Of a DNA stretch of 64,000 nucleotides, positions 32,149-43,242 are shown piece by piece (the stretch's first letter is position 1; each line of letters opens with the position of its first letter). The notes beneath the pieces are model-generated. The model was given only the letters and a program-made list of their open reading frames with translations. It was not told where the DNA came from and did not search any database. Origin of the DNA: Halopseudomonas laoshanensis (GTDB lineage: Bacteria; Pseudomonadota; Gammaproteobacteria; Pseudomonadales; Pseudomonadaceae); NCBI RefSeq assembly GCF_008365385.1, contig NZ_QOVF01000002.1, forward strand, positions 434,001 through 498,000. Reading direction: 5' to 3'. The translations under genes and the position numbers were made by a program.

Positions 32149-34972
32149 GCTTGCGCACCTCGCCCGGGCCCTGGATGTTATCTACGCAGCGACCGCAGAT
32201 CTCAGGATGCTCTGGGTGCGAGCCAACGTCCGCACGGAAGTGCCAGCAGCGCGCGCACTTGGCGTGAGTCGACTTGACGATCTTCAGCTTCAGGCCAGGC
32301 AGTTCAGTATCAACGCAGTCTGAACCGGCCTGCGTCAGTGGAGCAAGACCGGCCTGGGAAGTAATCAATACAAAACGCAACTCGTCGCCCAGCTTGGCCA
32401 GCGTGTTGGTCAGGGATTCATCCGCATGCAAGGTCACTTCGGCCTGCAGGTTGCCGCCGATGACCTTGGCGTTACGCTGGTTTTCCAGCTCACGGTTGAC
32501 CGCGACCTTGACCGCCATAACCTCATCCCAATAGGCACGATCCAGCTCAATGCCTTCCGGAAGCGCGGTAAGCCCGTCATACCAGGTCGTGAGCATGACC
32601 GAGTCGCCGCGCTCACCCGGCAGGTACTGCCAGAACTCCTCTGCGGTGAACGACAGAATGGGGGCGATCCAGCGCGTCAGTGCTTCGGCGATATGGTACA
32701 TCGCCGTCTGGCAGGAGCGCCGCGCGGTGCTGTCTGGGCCAGTGGTGTACTGGCGATCCTTGATAATGTCCAGATAGAAACCACCCAGCTCCTGCACACA
32801 GAAGTTATGCACCTTCTGGTACACGTTCCAGAACTTGTAGGTGTCGTAAGCTTCAATGATTTCCTGTTGCAGCAACAGCGCACGGTCGACAGCCCAGCGA
32901 TCCAGATCCAGCATCTGCTCAGGCGCCAGCAGATGCTCCTTGGGATCGAAGCCATTCAGGTTCGAGAGCAGAAAGCGCGCGGTGTTACGGATTCGCCGGT
33001 AAGCGTCTGCACTGCGCTGCAGAATGACTTTGGATACCGCCATCTCGCCGGAATAGTCGGTCGAGGACACCCACAAACGAAGGATATCTGCACCCAGGCT
33101 GTTGTTGATCTCCTGCGGCGCGACCACGTTGCCCAAGGATTTGGACATCTTGCGGCCGTTCTCGTCGACAACAAAGCCGTGGGTTAGCAGGCCCTTGTAC
33201 GGCGCGTGGCCGTCAATCGCGGCACCGGTCAGTAGCGAGGAGTGAAACCAGCCGCGATGCTGGTCAGAGCCTTCCAGGTACAGGTCGGCCAGCGGACCTT
33301 CCTGATGACCCATGGGGTGTGAGCCGCGCATAACATGAATATGCGTGGTGCCGGAATCAAACCACACGTCCAGCGTGTCACTGATCTTGTCATATTGATC
33401 CGCTTCGGCGCCCAGCAGTTCGCTGGCATCCATGGTAAACCAGGCTTCAATGCCGCCCTGCTCAACCTTCTGCGCAACCTGCTCGATCAGCTCAATGCTG
33501 CGCGGATGCAGGTCACCGGTCTGCTTGTGCAGAAACAGCGGAATCGGCACGCCCCAGGTGCGCTGGCGGGAGATACACCAGTCAGGCCGACCGGCAATCA
33601 TGTTGTGCAGGCGCTGCTTGCCCCAGGCCGGAACGAATTCGGTTTCTTCAATGGCTGCCAGCGCGCGCTGACGAAGCGGCAAACCTTCGTGCGGCTGCGT
33701 GTCCATGCCGATAAACCACTGGGCGGTGGCACGGTAGATAACCGGAGTCTTGTGGCGCCAGCAATGCATATAGCTGTGGCTGACCTGTTCGTGCGCCAGC
33801 AGGCAACCGACCTCCTCCAGCTTGGCCACCACGTTGGGGTTGGCCTTCCAGATAAACTGGCCGCCGAAGAACTCCAGCGAATCGACGTATACACCATTGC
33901 CCTGAACCGGGCTCAGGATGTCATCGTTGACCATGCCGTAACGTTTGCAGGTATGAAAGTCGTCAACGCCATAGGCCGGCGCTGAATGCACAATACCCGT
34001 GCCCGCACCCAGCTCAACGTAATCAGCCAGGTAAACCGGCGACAGACGATCATAGAACGGGTGACGGAAGTTGATCAGTTCCAGGCGGTCGCCGGTGGTG
34101 CGCGCGATGATTTCACCGGTGCGGTCATAGCGCGCCAGGCAGCTTTCCACCAGCTCTTCGGCCAGCACCAGCAGGCGATCGCCGGCATCGACCAGCGCAT
34201 AGTTGAATTCCGGATGGACGTTCAGCGCCTGGTTGGCGGGGATGGTCCAGGGCGTAGTGGTCCAGATGACCATTTGCGCCTGCTTGGGCAGCTCATTCAG
34301 GTCAAAGGCCGCGGCCAGCTTCTCCGGCTCGGCGCAGGGAAAGCCCACATCAATGGTAGGCGACTGCTTGTCGGCGTACTCCACCTCGGCTTCAGCCAAG
34401 GCTGAGCCGCAGTCAAAACACCAGTTGACCGGTTTCAGGCCCTTGAACACAAAACCTTTCTCGACCAACTTGCCGAGTACGCGGATTTCCCCGGCCTCGT
34501 TGGCAAAGTCCATGCTCTTGTACGGGTTGTCCCATTCGCCGAGCACGCCCAGGCGGATAAAATCGGCCTTCTGACCTTCGATCTGCTTGGCGGCGTAGGC
34601 GCGGCTCAGCTCCCGGGTTTTGCCCGGCTCCAGATTCTTGCCGTGGGTGACCTCGATCTTGTGCTCGATCGGCAGGCCATGGCAGTCCCAACCCGGCACG
34701 TAAGGCGCGTCAAAACCGGAAAGCGTCTTGGAGCGGGTGATCATATCCTTGAGGATCTTGTTTACCGCGTGACCAATGTGAATATCACCATTGGCATAGG
34801 GCGGGCCGTCGTGCAGGACGAAGGTTGGCCGTCCACGGCTGATCTCGCGAATCTTCTGGTAAAGGTTGATGCTGTCCAGGCGCTTGAGGGTTTCCGGTTC
34901 ACGGGTGGGTAGACCGGCCTTCATCGGGAAGGCGGTTTCCGGCAGGTTCAGCGTCGCTTTGTAATCAGTCAT
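32141..34972 (-). CDS. ileS: Isoleucyl-tRNA synthetase
   Basis: A 943-residue class Ia synthetase. The HIGH motif occurs in [14 protein letters not shown] and KMSKS in [10 protein letters not shown]. The editing CP1 domain has [13 protein letters not shown]. The C-terminal zinc finger has CARCWHF and CGRCV. The length is as expected for the bacterial type. It lies between ribF and lspA in the order common to gammaproteobacteria, 27 bp after ribF. Confidence 0.97.
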   Translation of the reverse strand: MTDYKATLNLPETAFPMKAGLPTREPETLKRLDSINLYQKIREISRGRPTFVLHDGPPYANGDIHIGHAVNKILKDMITRSKTLSGFDAPYVPGWDCHGLPIEHKIEVTHGKNLEPGKTRELSRAYAAKQIEGQKADFIRLGVLGEWDNPYKSMDFANEAGEIRVLGKLVEKGFVFKGLKPVNWCFDCGSALAEAEVEYADKQSPTIDVGFPCAEPEKLAAAFDLNELPKQAQMVIWTTTPWTIPANQALNVHPEFNYALVDAGDRLLVLAEELVESCLARYDRTGEIIARTTGDRLELINFRHPFYDRLSPVYLADYVELGAGTGIVHSAPAYGVDDFHTCKRYGMVNDDILSPVQGNGVYVDSLEFFGGQFIWKANPNVVAKLEEVGCLLAHEQVSHSYMHCWRHKTPVIYRATAQWFIGMDTQPHEGLPLRQRALAAIEETEFVPAWGKQRLHNMIAGRPDWCISRQRTWGVPIPLFLHKQTGDLHPRSIELIEQVAQKVEQGGIEAWFTMDASELLGAEADQYDKISDTLDVWFDSGTTHIHVMRGSHPMGHQEGPLADLYLEGSDQHRGWFHSSLLTGAAIDGHAPYKGLLTHGFVVDENGRKMSKSLGNVVAPQEINNSLGADILRLWVSSTDYSGEMAVSKVILQRSADAYRRIRNTARFLLSNLNGFDPKEHLLAPEQMLDLDRWAVDRALLLQQEIIEAYDTYKFWNVYQKVHNFCVQELGGFYLDIIKDRQYTTGPDSTARRSCQTAMYHIAEALTRWIAPILSFTAEEFWQYLPGERGDSVMLTTWYDGLTALPEGIELDRAYWDEVMAVKVAVNRELENQRNAKVIGGNLQAEVTLHADESLTNTLAKLGDELRFVLITSQAGLAPLTQAGSDCVDTELPGLKLKIVKSTHAKCARCWHFRADVGSHPEHPEICGRCVDNIQGPGEVRKHA

Positions 34973-34999
34973 CTTCTTTCCAGGCTCACTTGATTGGAG

Positions 35000-35926
35000 T
35001 CACAGGCCCCATTGGGCTCGGGCGGCAGCAAAATCTGCCTTGATTGCCGCCTTCAGCGCGTCCAGCGAATCGAATCGCTGTTCATCGCGTAGTTTTTCGT
35101 GGAATACCACGGTAATTCGCCGACCATAAAGGTCGCCGTCAAAATCCAGCAAATGCACTTCCAGATGGGCCTGACCGTCGCCATCGACCGTTGGCCGAGA
35201 GCCAATATTGGCCACGCCCTTCTGCGTCACACCATTCAGTTCGACACTGACGCGATACACACCCTGCAGCGGCGCTCTCAGACGTTTGAGCTGGACATTG
35301 GCAGTGGGTGCGCCCAACTGGCGGCCCAGCTTCTGGCCATGCAGCACCCGACCGCTGATACTGAAAGGCCGGCCTAACAGACGTTCAGCCAGGGAAAAAT
35401 CGCCCTCAGCCAGTACCTGACGCACGCGGGTGCTGCTGATCCGTTCGCCACTTTCAGCGACAGTGTTGGCAGCCTCCACCGTAAAACCATGGCGCTCACC
35501 GCTACCCTGCAGAAAGGCAAAATCGCCAGAGCGATCACAACCGAAACGGAAGTCGTCACCCACCTCAAGATGCTTTACGCCAAGGCCATCGATCAGTATC
35601 TGTTGCACGAACTGCTCGGCGCTCATTTCGCGCAACCGCCGGTTGAATGATAAGCACAACACCCGGTCGACACCTTGCGTCTCAAGCAGCGCGAGTTTGT
35701 CCCGCAGGCGCGTCAGGCGCGGCGGTGCATCACCCGGCGAAAAGTATTCGCGTGGCTGGGGTTCGAATATGACGACACAGCCGGGCAGATTCATGCGTGC
35801 AGAGTCAGCACGCAGGCGCTTGAGAATCGCCTGATGCCCGGCATGCACGCCATCGAAGTTGCCAATTGTCGCCACGCAGCCCCGATGCCGGGGCCGCAGA
35901 TTCTGTATGCCGCGGACCAGTTCCAT
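35000..35926 (-). CDS. ribF: Bifunctional riboflavin kinase / FAD synthetase
   Basis: A 308-residue enzyme making FMN and FAD from riboflavin. The N-terminal nucleotidylyltransferase has IGNFDGVHAGHQ, FEPQPREYF and ISSTRVRQVLAEGD. The C-terminal kinase domain has GRVLHGQKLGRQLGAPTANV and GVANIGSRPTVDG. It is the first of the closely spaced leftward genes ribF-ileS-lspA, 106 bp after murJ. Confidence 0.96.
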   Translation of the reverse strand: MELVRGIQNLRPRHRGCVATIGNFDGVHAGHQAILKRLRADSARMNLPGCVVIFEPQPREYFSPGDAPPRLTRLRDKLALLETQGVDRVLCLSFNRRLREMSAEQFVQQILIDGLGVKHLEVGDDFRFGCDRSGDFAFLQGSGERHGFTVEAANTVAESGERISSTRVRQVLAEGDFSLAERLLGRPFSISGRVLHGQKLGRQLGAPTANVQLKRLRAPLQGVYRVSVELNGVTQKGVANIGSRPTVDGDGQAHLEVHLLDFDGDLYGRRITVVFHEKLRDEQRFDSLDALKAAIKADFAAARAQWGL

Positions 35927-36032
35927 AATGCTCGATGCTTGGCTTAAAGGGTCGAAACGCGCAAGTATACAGGGTTAGCGCCTCGCGCGTCATGCGCGGG
36001 CGCCGAGTTAATCCAGCCTGCATCACGCGAGT

Positions 36033-37604
36033 TTAACCGTGGCGCAAATGCCGCATGCGCATGCCAGTTCCCAGCAAAGTAGCGACAAACATGCCGATGC
36101 CCGCCACCACCAGCAAGGTCATCTCCCAGACCTTGTTCTGCCAGCCCCAGGCAAACCACTGCTCGGTCTCGGGGACCATCCAGATCACCACTGCGGACAT
36201 GGCAGCACAGGCGGCTACCAATCTGAGCGCAAATAGCGGCCAGCCAGGCTGCGCCTGATAAACACCCATTTTCTTCAAGCCCCACCATAGCAGCCCGGCA
36301 TTCAACATCGCCGCAATGGAGGTGGCCAACGCCAACCCGACATGCGCCAACGGCCAGATGAAGATCAGATTCAACACCATATTCACGACCATACAGATGA
36401 TCGCAATCTTCACCGGGGTCTTGATGTCCTGGCGGGCAAAATAACCGGGCGCCAGCACCTTGATCAGCATAAAGATCATCACCCCTACCGAATAGGCCTG
36501 CAACGCGGCGGCCGCCTGCACCACGTCACGCTCGGTCATCGCGCCATAATGGAACAGGGTGGCTATCAACGGCTCAGCCAACAGCAGCAAGGCCAACGCC
36601 GCTGGCACGCCGACCAGCATGACCATACGCACCGCCCAGTCCAGCGTTGCGGCAAAGGCCTTGGGATCTTCACCGGCGTGCTGGCGGGACAATGCCGGCA
36701 GGATCACCGTGCCAATGGCGATACCAAAGGCGCCCAGCGGCAACTCCGACAGGCGGTCGGCGTAATACAGCCAGGAAATACTGCCGGTTTCCAGGAACGA
36801 AGCCAGCACCGTGTCCAACAGCAAGTTGATCTGGCTGACTGATACACCGAACAATGCCGGGAGCATCAAAGTCATGATGCGCTTGACGCCCTCGTGCTTG
36901 CGATCCGGCCGCGGCACCGGCAGCAACTTGATCTGCGCCAGAAAAGGCAGTTGAAACAGCAACTGCAGGACACCAGCGATAAATACACCCCAAGCCAGCG
37001 CCATGATCGGCTGATCAAAATAGGGCGTCATCAGCACCGTGGCGCCGATCATGCTCAGGTTCAGCAATACCGGGGTAAAAGCCGGCACAGCAAACCGCCC
37101 ATAACTGTTCAGAATCGAGCCGCAGAGCGCGGTGAGCGATATAAGCAGCAGGTAAGGGAAGGTGATGCGCAGCATGTCAGTCGCGAGAGCGAGCTTTTCC
37201 GTCTCGCCATGAAAGCCCGGTGCAAACAGCGTGATCAGCACCGGCGCACCCGCTACGCCCACGGCGGTGATAGCCACCAGGGTCAAACCCAACGTACCCG
37301 TTACCCTGTCCACCAACTGTTTTACTTCTGCCAGGGTACGCTTGGCCCGGTATTCCGACAGAACCGGTACAAACGCCTGGGCAAAAGCACCTTCGGCAAA
37401 GAGGCGACGCAAAAAATTCGGGATCTTGAACGCGATAAAGAACGCATCCGCCTCGGACTGCGAACCAAAATAGGCCGCCACCACCACATCGCGCACCATA
37501 CCCAGCACCCGAGAGAGCATGGTCATGATGCTTACAACCATGCCCGAGCGCAGCAGCGTCGGGGCTTTGGGATCAGGTGCCGCAGGAGGGGTGGAGTCAG
37601 TCAT
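36033..37604 (-). CDS. murJ: Lipid II flippase MurJ
   Basis: A 523-residue MATE-like protein with about 14 transmembrane helices that moves lipid II across the inner membrane for cell wall synthesis. Family segments seen are SGMVVSIMTMLSRVLGMVRD, FFIAFKIPNFLRRLFAEGAFAQAFVP (here abbreviated from both ends in meaning) and YYADRLSELPLGAFGIAIG. Essential and conserved beside ribF. The first ATG fits the short polar N-terminus MTDSTPPAAPDPKAP. Confidence 0.95.
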   Translation of the reverse strand: MTDSTPPAAPDPKAPTLLRSGMVVSIMTMLSRVLGMVRDVVVAAYFGSQSEADAFFIAFKIPNFLRRLFAEGAFAQAFVPVLSEYRAKRTLAEVKQLVDRVTGTLGLTLVAITAVGVAGAPVLITLFAPGFHGETEKLALATDMLRITFPYLLLISLTALCGSILNSYGRFAVPAFTPVLLNLSMIGATVLMTPYFDQPIMALAWGVFIAGVLQLLFQLPFLAQIKLLPVPRPDRKHEGVKRIMTLMLPALFGVSVSQINLLLDTVLASFLETGSISWLYYADRLSELPLGAFGIAIGTVILPALSRQHAGEDPKAFAATLDWAVRMVMLVGVPAALALLLLAEPLIATLFHYGAMTERDVVQAAAALQAYSVGVMIFMLIKVLAPGYFARQDIKTPVKIAIICMVVNMVLNLIFIWPLAHVGLALATSIAAMLNAGLLWWGLKKMGVYQAQPGWPLFALRLVAACAAMSAVVIWMVPETEQWFAWGWQNKVWEMTLLVVAGIGMFVATLLGTGMRMRHLRHG

Positions 37605-37695
37605 ACGTCAGGCCGCCGGGTAAAACCGCGATGATAGCCTCCGCGACCATAGTGTGGCGAGGGTCTGGCGCAGCAAAGGCTTGTAGTAAGGCGCT

Positions 37696-37733
37696 AAAAG
37701 CCTCAAGCTTCCGGCCTTCAGCCTGCGGCTTTT
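37696..37733. repeat. Hairpin repeat between murJ and rpsT
   Basis: AAAAGCC (37696-37702) pairs with GGCTTTT (37727-37733) around a GC-rich centre with CTTCCGGCCTTCAG. Similar AAGCCGCAGGCTGAAGG-type palindromes are scattered between Pseudomonas genes. It lies upstream of both divergent genes, so it is not a terminator for either. Confidence 0.4.
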
Positions 37734-37762
37734 CATAACCTGCCCGCTACTGTTATCAACCC

Positions 37763-37791
37763 TTGACATTAGGGTATCTCGGCGGCATAGT
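37763..37791 (+). promoter_or_regulatory. Sigma-70 promoter of rpsT
   Basis: TTGACA (37763-37768), 17-bp spacer, CATAGT (37786-37791). It lies about 50 bp upstream of the rpsT GTG. Confidence 0.7.
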
Positions 37792-37844
37792 ACGCGGCCT
37801 TATTTGTACCTTATTCATTACGATTTTTTCTGAGGAGCACGACG

Positions 37845-38117
37845 GTGGCCAACTCACCTCAAGCCAAGAAACGCGCCAAGCAGGCCGAGAAGCGCCGCAA
37901 TCACAATGCAAGCCTGCGCTCCATGGTTCGTACTTATATCAAGAACGTAGTCAAGGCTATCGAAGCCAAAGACCTCGAGAAAGCACAGTCCGCCTATACT
38001 GCAGCAGTACCGGTCATCGACCGCATGGCTGACAAGGGCATCATCCCCAAGAACAAGGCCGCTCGTCATAAGAGCCGTCTGAATGCACACATCAAGGCAA
38101 TGGCTACCGCCGCCTGA
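37845..38117 (+). CDS. rpsT: 30S ribosomal protein S20
   Basis: A 90-residue basic protein with the S20 pattern [20 protein letters not shown] and three helices ([29 protein letters not shown]). The start codon is GTG at 37845, preceded by TGAGGAG at 9 nt. Weak start codons are known for rpsT and are tied to autoregulation in E. coli. It is divergent from murJ and monocistronic, with its own promoter and terminator. Confidence 0.97.
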   Translation: MANSPQAKKRAKQAEKRRNHNASLRSMVRTYIKNVVKAIEAKDLEKAQSAYTAAVPVIDRMADKGIIPKNKAARHKSRLNAHIKAMATAA

Positions 38118-38136
38118 TTGCATTCCTTGTGGTAGA

Positions 38137-38166
38137 AAAAACCGGCTTACGAGCCGGTTTTTTTGT
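38137..38166 (+). terminator. Terminator of rpsT
   Basis: AACCGGCT (38141-38148), loop TACG, AGCCGGTT (38153-38160), then a T-run, 20 bp after the rpsT stop. A-runs on the left make it symmetric. Confidence 0.9.
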
Positions 38167-38691
38167 GGCTGAGATTTAGTGATGGACGGCCAGGGATTGC
38201 CTAGACCTGAGGACTGGCGATACCACGCAGGCACTTTGAGCCACAATGGATCCCCGCTTTCGCGAGGATGACGAGACGGGGCGAGGAAGACTGGCCGGGG
38301 GCTGGGGCTGAGGCAGGGGCGGATCTGGCGCTGAGGCGAAGCGTGGCTGGATTGATTTTAGGTTGGCACGCTTATTGAGCCACCTGCGAGTCAGAATGGA
38401 TTCCCGCCTACGCGGGAATGACGATGTGGAGGGGATGGCGGAGCTGGTCGCGGATAACGGTCTGGGTCTAGATAGCGGTGGGGACACGGATGACTGAGAA
38501 AGTGCCAACCTTCGCCGAAGAGAGGCCCATCATTCCCGCGCAGGCGGGAATCCAAGCGGACTAAATTCTGCTCCCAAACATCTAACACCTATCACACCAA
38601 TCCAATCAGACATCCAAACTGTTGCCCTACCCCGTCATCCTCGTGAACGCGGGGATCAATTCAACGGACTAGCCACAGACATCGACCCAAG
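38167..38691. repeat. Intergenic repeat cluster with four 27-bp palindromes
   Basis: No gene is present. Copies of the TGGATTCCCGC...GCGGGAATGACG element lie at 38247-38273, 38397-38423, 38528-38554 (inverted) and 38633-38659 (inverted, diverged). The first two face the last two, and unrelated sequence of 100-120 bp separates them. Open frames crossing this stretch on the minus strand are repeat translation. Confidence 0.8.
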
Positions 38692-39810
38692 TCAGACCAG
38701 TACCAGATTATCCCGATGCACCATCTCTGGCTCATCCAGATAACCCAGAATCTTCGCTACCGCATCCGTAGGTTGCCCCAAAATACGCGCCGCATCCTGA
38801 GCACTGTAGTTAACCAGCCCGCGAGCCACCTCGCGGCCATCCGGGCCGACGCACACAACCATCTCACCGCGACGGAAACTCCCTTCCACCGCCTTGATCC
38901 CTACCGGCAGCAAACTACGGCGACCCGATGCCAACGCCTTGACCGCGCCCTCGTCAATCAACAGTCGCCCACGAGTTTGCAGATGCCCGGCCAGCCACTG
39001 CTTGCGCGCTGCCAGCATGCCCTTCTCAGGCAACAGCAACGTCCCCAGCTCCTCGCCCGCCTGTAGCCGCTCTATGACACGCTCGATGCGCCCACCGACA
39101 ATCACAGTACCCGCACCCGAACGTGCCGCCAGCCGCGCTGCACGCAGCTTGGTCAGCATTCCGCCACGACCAAGGGCGCCAGCACTACCACCCGCCATCT
39201 GGTCCAGCGATGAATCGTCAGCCATGGCCTGCTTGACCAGTTCGGCCTCAGGATTATTCCGCGGATCGGCCGTATAAAGGCCATCACGATCCGTGAGAAT
39301 CACCAGAAGATCACCTTCAACCAGATTGGTCACCAGCGCGCCCAGCGTATCGTTGTCTCCAAAACGGATCTCGTCAGTAACGACGGTATCGTTCTCGTTA
39401 ATCACCGGAATAACGCCCAGATCCAGCAACGCCCGCAGGGTGCTGCGCGCATTCAAGTAGCGCTTGCGGTCAGAGAGGTCATCGTGGGTCAGCAACACCT
39501 GGGCAGTGGACAGTCCATGCGCCTGGAAGCTCGACTCCCAAGCCTGCACCAGGCCCATCTGGCCAATGGCGGCAGCGGCCTGCATCTGATGAATCGTCTT
39601 GGGCCGCTCGGTCCAGCCCAGGCGGCTCATGCCCGCCGCCACTGCGCCGGAGGACACCAGCACCAGCTCGGCGCCACTTTTGCGAAGAGCGACCAGTTGC
39701 TCAACCCAGACCGCCATAGCGTCCTTATCCAGGCCGCGCCCATCTCCGGTGAGAAGCGCACTACCAATCTTGACTACCCAACGACGGGCATTGGTTACCT
39801 TGTCACGCAT
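38692..39810 (-). CDS. proB: Glutamate 5-kinase
   Basis: A 372-residue amino acid kinase starting proline synthesis. The N-terminal domain has [55 protein letters not shown] and [19 protein letters not shown]-terminal PUA domain starts about residue 275. Product inhibition by proline is expected from the family. It lies 131 bp after obg on the same strand, with a long hairpin between. Confidence 0.96.
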   Translation of the reverse strand: MRDKVTNARRWVVKIGSALLTGDGRGLDKDAMAVWVEQLVALRKSGAELVLVSSGAVAAGMSRLGWTERPKTIHQMQAAAAIGQMGLVQAWESSFQAHGLSTAQVLLTHDDLSDRKRYLNARSTLRALLDLGVIPVINENDTVVTDEIRFGDNDTLGALVTNLVEGDLLVILTDRDGLYTADPRNNPEAELVKQAMADDSSLDQMAGGSAGALGRGGMLTKLRAARLAARSGAGTVIVGGRIERVIERLQAGEELGTLLLPEKGMLAARKQWLAGHLQTRGRLLIDEGAVKALASGRRSLLPVGIKAVEGSFRRGEMVVCVGPDGREVARGLVNYSAQDAARILGQPTDAVAKILGYLDEPEMVHRDNLVLV

Positions 39811-39865
39811 ATTCGATCCAGAAGCAAAGTGTCAGTTGAATCACTGCATTCTAACCCATTCGCAA

Positions 39866-39915
39866 CGAAGCCGGCGCTCCCACAATGGCAATGCCATGCA
39901 AGAGCGCCGGCTTCG
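39866..39915. repeat. Long hairpin between obg and proB
   Basis: CGAAGCCGGCGCTC (39866-39879) and its exact complement (39902-39915) flank a loop that contains a second inverted repeat, ATGGCA/TGCCAT (39885-39897). It is REP-like and may act as an mRNA stabiliser or attenuator between two genes on the same strand. Confidence 0.6.
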
Positions 39916-39941
39916 GCGCACTACGGAATCAAACAACCACA

Positions 39942-41147
<1,206 letters not shown>

Positions 41148-41189
41148 CTAGCTCCCTCCCAACATGGGATGGGTTGAGGTTACTACAAA

Positions 41190-41222
41190 CAAAAAAGCCC
41201 CGTCGTCAGACAGGGCTTTTTC
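41190..41222 (-). terminator. Terminator/attenuator after rpmA
   Basis: AAAAAGCCC-C-GTC, loop GTCA, GAC-A-GGGCTTTTT. On the minus strand the stem ends in a T-run. It lies 15 bp past the rpmA stop and before obg, so it likely limits read-through from the ribosomal protein genes. Confidence 0.85.
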
Positions 41223-41236
41223 GAACCAGGGTAGTA

Positions 41237-41494
41237 TCAGGCTTCTACGACATTCACGTAGCGACGACCGAACTTGCCCTTCACTTCGAACTTGATCACG
41301 CCAGCCGCTTTAGCGAACAGGGTGTGATCCTTGCCCATGCCGACGTTCTTGCCGGGATGGAATTCAGTGCCACGCTGACGAACAATGATGTTGCCAGGAA
41401 TGATGGACTGACCGCCGTACATTTTAACGCCAAGGCGTTTGGATTCTGAATCGCGACCGTTGCGCGTGGAACCGCCTGCTTTTTTGTGTGCCAT
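41237..41494 (-). CDS. rpmA: 50S ribosomal protein L27
   Basis: An 85-residue protein with the diagnostic N-terminus [20 protein letters not shown] and [16 protein letters not shown]27's N-terminal tail reaches the peptidyl transferase centre. It starts 23 bp downstream of rplU in a two-gene unit. Confidence 0.98.
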   Translation of the reverse strand: MAHKKAGGSTRNGRDSESKRLGVKMYGGQSIIPGNIIVRQRGTEFHPGKNVGMGKDHTLFAKAAGVIKFEVKGKFGRRYVNVVEA

Positions 41495-41517
41495 GGGTAT
41501 TTATCTCCTCAATGGGC

Positions 41518-41829
41518 TTAGGCAGAGATGCCGGTAATCTTGATTTCCGTGTACCACTGACGGTGGCCCTGACGCTTCATGTGGTGCTTACGACGACGGA
41601 ACTTGATGATCCGGATCTTATCGCCACGGCCATGAGCGCTGACTTCAGCAGTCACCTTGGCACCTTCAACAATCGGCGCACCGATGCTGATGTCGTCGCC
41701 ATTGCCGATCAGCAGCACGCGGTCGAAATCGATGCTGGCACCGGTTTCCACGTCCAGCTTCTCTACTCTCAGGTATTCACCTTCGGTGACCTTGTACTGC
41801 TTACCACCGGTAACAATCACTGCGTACAT
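41518..41829 (-). CDS. rplU: 50S ribosomal protein L21
   Basis: A 103-residue protein, [20 protein letters not shown], with [20 protein letters not shown] in the conserved C-terminal half. L21 binds 23S rRNA. It is the first gene of rplU-rpmA and divergent from ispB, as in most gammaproteobacteria. Confidence 0.98.
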   Translation of the reverse strand: MYAVIVTGGKQYKVTEGEYLRVEKLDVETGASIDFDRVLLIGNGDDISIGAPIVEGAKVTAEVSAHGRGDKIRIIKFRRRKHHMKRQGHRQWYTEIKITGISA

Positions 41830-42111
41830 GATGCTTTCTCCGTAATCCTGCTCACCCGGCGCTTAGGTATAATGGTTAGTGGCCGGCATGGCTGCAAGTG
41901 GACCCGCCTATCGGGCCCTACCTTGCCATTGTCAAAACAGGGATGCTGTAAATCTGCTTATACGTAAATACGTAGACACGTAAATACGGTTTTCAGGGGC
42001 GGAAATTCTACGCAAAGAAGCGGCGCTGCGCAAGCTTTAACCGTTGCTAATCAACACAGCACGAAAGGCGTGCTGCAGCGCGCTCCGAGCCGGTGAAAAC
42101 AGCCCGTTTTC
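41830..42111. other. Divergent regulatory region between rplU and ispB
   Basis: No gene is present. A clear promoter lies at its right end for ispB. For rplU, TTGCAG and CATTAT with 17 bp between them occur on the minus strand (41869-41897), a weak match. Near 41955-41990 a short repeat ACGTAAATACG/ACACGTAAATACG is visible, meaning unknown. Confidence 0.4.
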
Positions 42112-42140
42112 TTGACAGCAAAGGGCCTGCCACATAGCAT
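42112..42140 (+). promoter_or_regulatory. Sigma-70 promoter of ispB
   Basis: TTGACA (42112-42117), 17-bp spacer, TAGCAT (42135-42140). The ATG is 31 bp beyond. Confidence 0.7.
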
Positions 42141-42170
42141 GCCGCGCAACCTTTGAGGAATTTGCAGTTA

Positions 42171-43139
42171 ATGTCCAGCCTGCCCTTTTATGACGCGGTC
42201 ACCCAGGACTTCGATGACGTGAATGCGCTCATCATGCGCCAGCTTCATTCCCGGGTACCCTTGGTCGAAAAGATCGGCCACTACATTATAAGCGCCGGCG
42301 GCAAACGCCTGCGCCCGCTTGTGGTGTTGCTCAGCGCCCGCGCCTGCGGCCTGGAAGACGCACGTCAGCACAGCCTGGCAGCGATTATCGAATTCCTGCA
42401 TACCGCCACCCTACTGCACGATGACGTGGTGGACATTTCCGACCAGCGCCGTGGCCGCAGTACTGCCAACTCACTTTGGGGTAATGCGCCCAGCGTACTG
42501 GTCGGCGACTTCCTTTATTCCCGCGCTTTCGAAATGATGGTTGAGCTCGGCGACATGCAGATCATGCGCGTGCTCGCCAATGCCACCAACGTCATCGCCG
42601 AAGGCGAAGTACTGCAGCTGTCCAAGGTGCGCGACGCCAGCACTGATGAAGCGACCTATATGGAAGTGATCCGTAGCAAAACGGCCATGCTGTTTGAAGC
42701 CTCGACCCACAGTGCCGGACTGCTGGCTGGCGCCGAAGCTGCGCAAACAGAAGCCCTTCGTGGTTACGGCAACGCGCTGGGTATTGCCTTTCAACTGGTC
42801 GATGACGTATTGGATTACAACGGCGATGCGCAGGCGATGGGCAAGAATGTGGGTGACGATCTGGCCGAAGGCAAACCCACCTTACCGCTGATCTACACCA
42901 TGCGCGAAGGTACGGCCGAACAGGCAGCGTTGGTGCGCAAGGCCATTCAGAAAGGTGGGATTGACGATATCCAGGCTATTCAACAGGCTGTGCGCGAGTG
43001 TGGTGGCTTGGAATATACTTCGCGGCTAGCACGGGAGCAGTCTGAAGAAGCCGTGCGCCTGCTGCAAAGCCTGCCGCCGTCAATCTACCGGGATTCGCTG
43101 GAACAACTGGCACGTTTTGCGGTAGAGCGGGCGTACTGA
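42171..43139 (+). CDS. ispB: Polyprenyl (octaprenyl/nonaprenyl) diphosphate synthase
   Basis: A 322-residue trans-prenyltransferase making the side chain of ubiquinone. The first aspartate motif is in LLHDDVVDISDQRRGR and the second in LVDDVLDYNGD. GGKRLRPLVVLLSARA is conserved. The start at 42171 (MSSLPFYDAVTQDF) follows GAGGA; an in-frame TTG at 42153 is not credible. Chain length (C40 or C45) cannot be read directly. Pseudomonads mostly make Q-9. Confidence 0.95.
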   Translation: MSSLPFYDAVTQDFDDVNALIMRQLHSRVPLVEKIGHYIISAGGKRLRPLVVLLSARACGLEDARQHSLAAIIEFLHTATLLHDDVVDISDQRRGRSTANSLWGNAPSVLVGDFLYSRAFEMMVELGDMQIMRVLANATNVIAEGEVLQLSKVRDASTDEATYMEVIRSKTAMLFEASTHSAGLLAGAEAAQTEALRGYGNALGIAFQLVDDVLDYNGDAQAMGKNVGDDLAEGKPTLPLIYTMREGTAEQAALVRKAIQKGGIDDIQAIQQAVRECGGLEYTSRLAREQSEEAVRLLQSLPPSIYRDSLEQLARFAVERAY

Positions 43140-43162
43140 GGGCCAGGCTTCGCGCAAACCCC

Positions 43163-43236
43163 TTCGCGGCCGGCGGCCGCTCCCACCATAATGTAAAACA
43201 CCAAATCCCAGGTAGGAGCGGCCGCCTGGCCGCGAA
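43163..43236. repeat. Inverted REP pair (BIME-like) between ispB and fklB
   Basis: The REP at 43163-43187 (TTCGCGGCCGGCGGCCGCTC...) and its near-exact complement at 43211-43236 are separated by 23 bp. Together they form a long stem between two convergent genes and probably serve both as transcript ends. Confidence 0.8.
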
Positions 43237-43242
43237 AAAGCT

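Noticed and set aside
36894..37634. 246-codon plus-strand frame opposite murJ
   Set aside because: Antisense shadow of murJ with Arg/His/Gln-rich translation.
41868..41873. TATAAT on the plus strand as an ispB promoter
   Set aside because: No -35 at a useful distance, and a far better TTGACA-N17-TAGCAT lies 250 bp closer to the gene.
42984..43000. Possible second start or frameshift near the ispB 3' end
   Set aside because: The frame runs to a normal C-terminus (LARFAVERAY) with no disruption.
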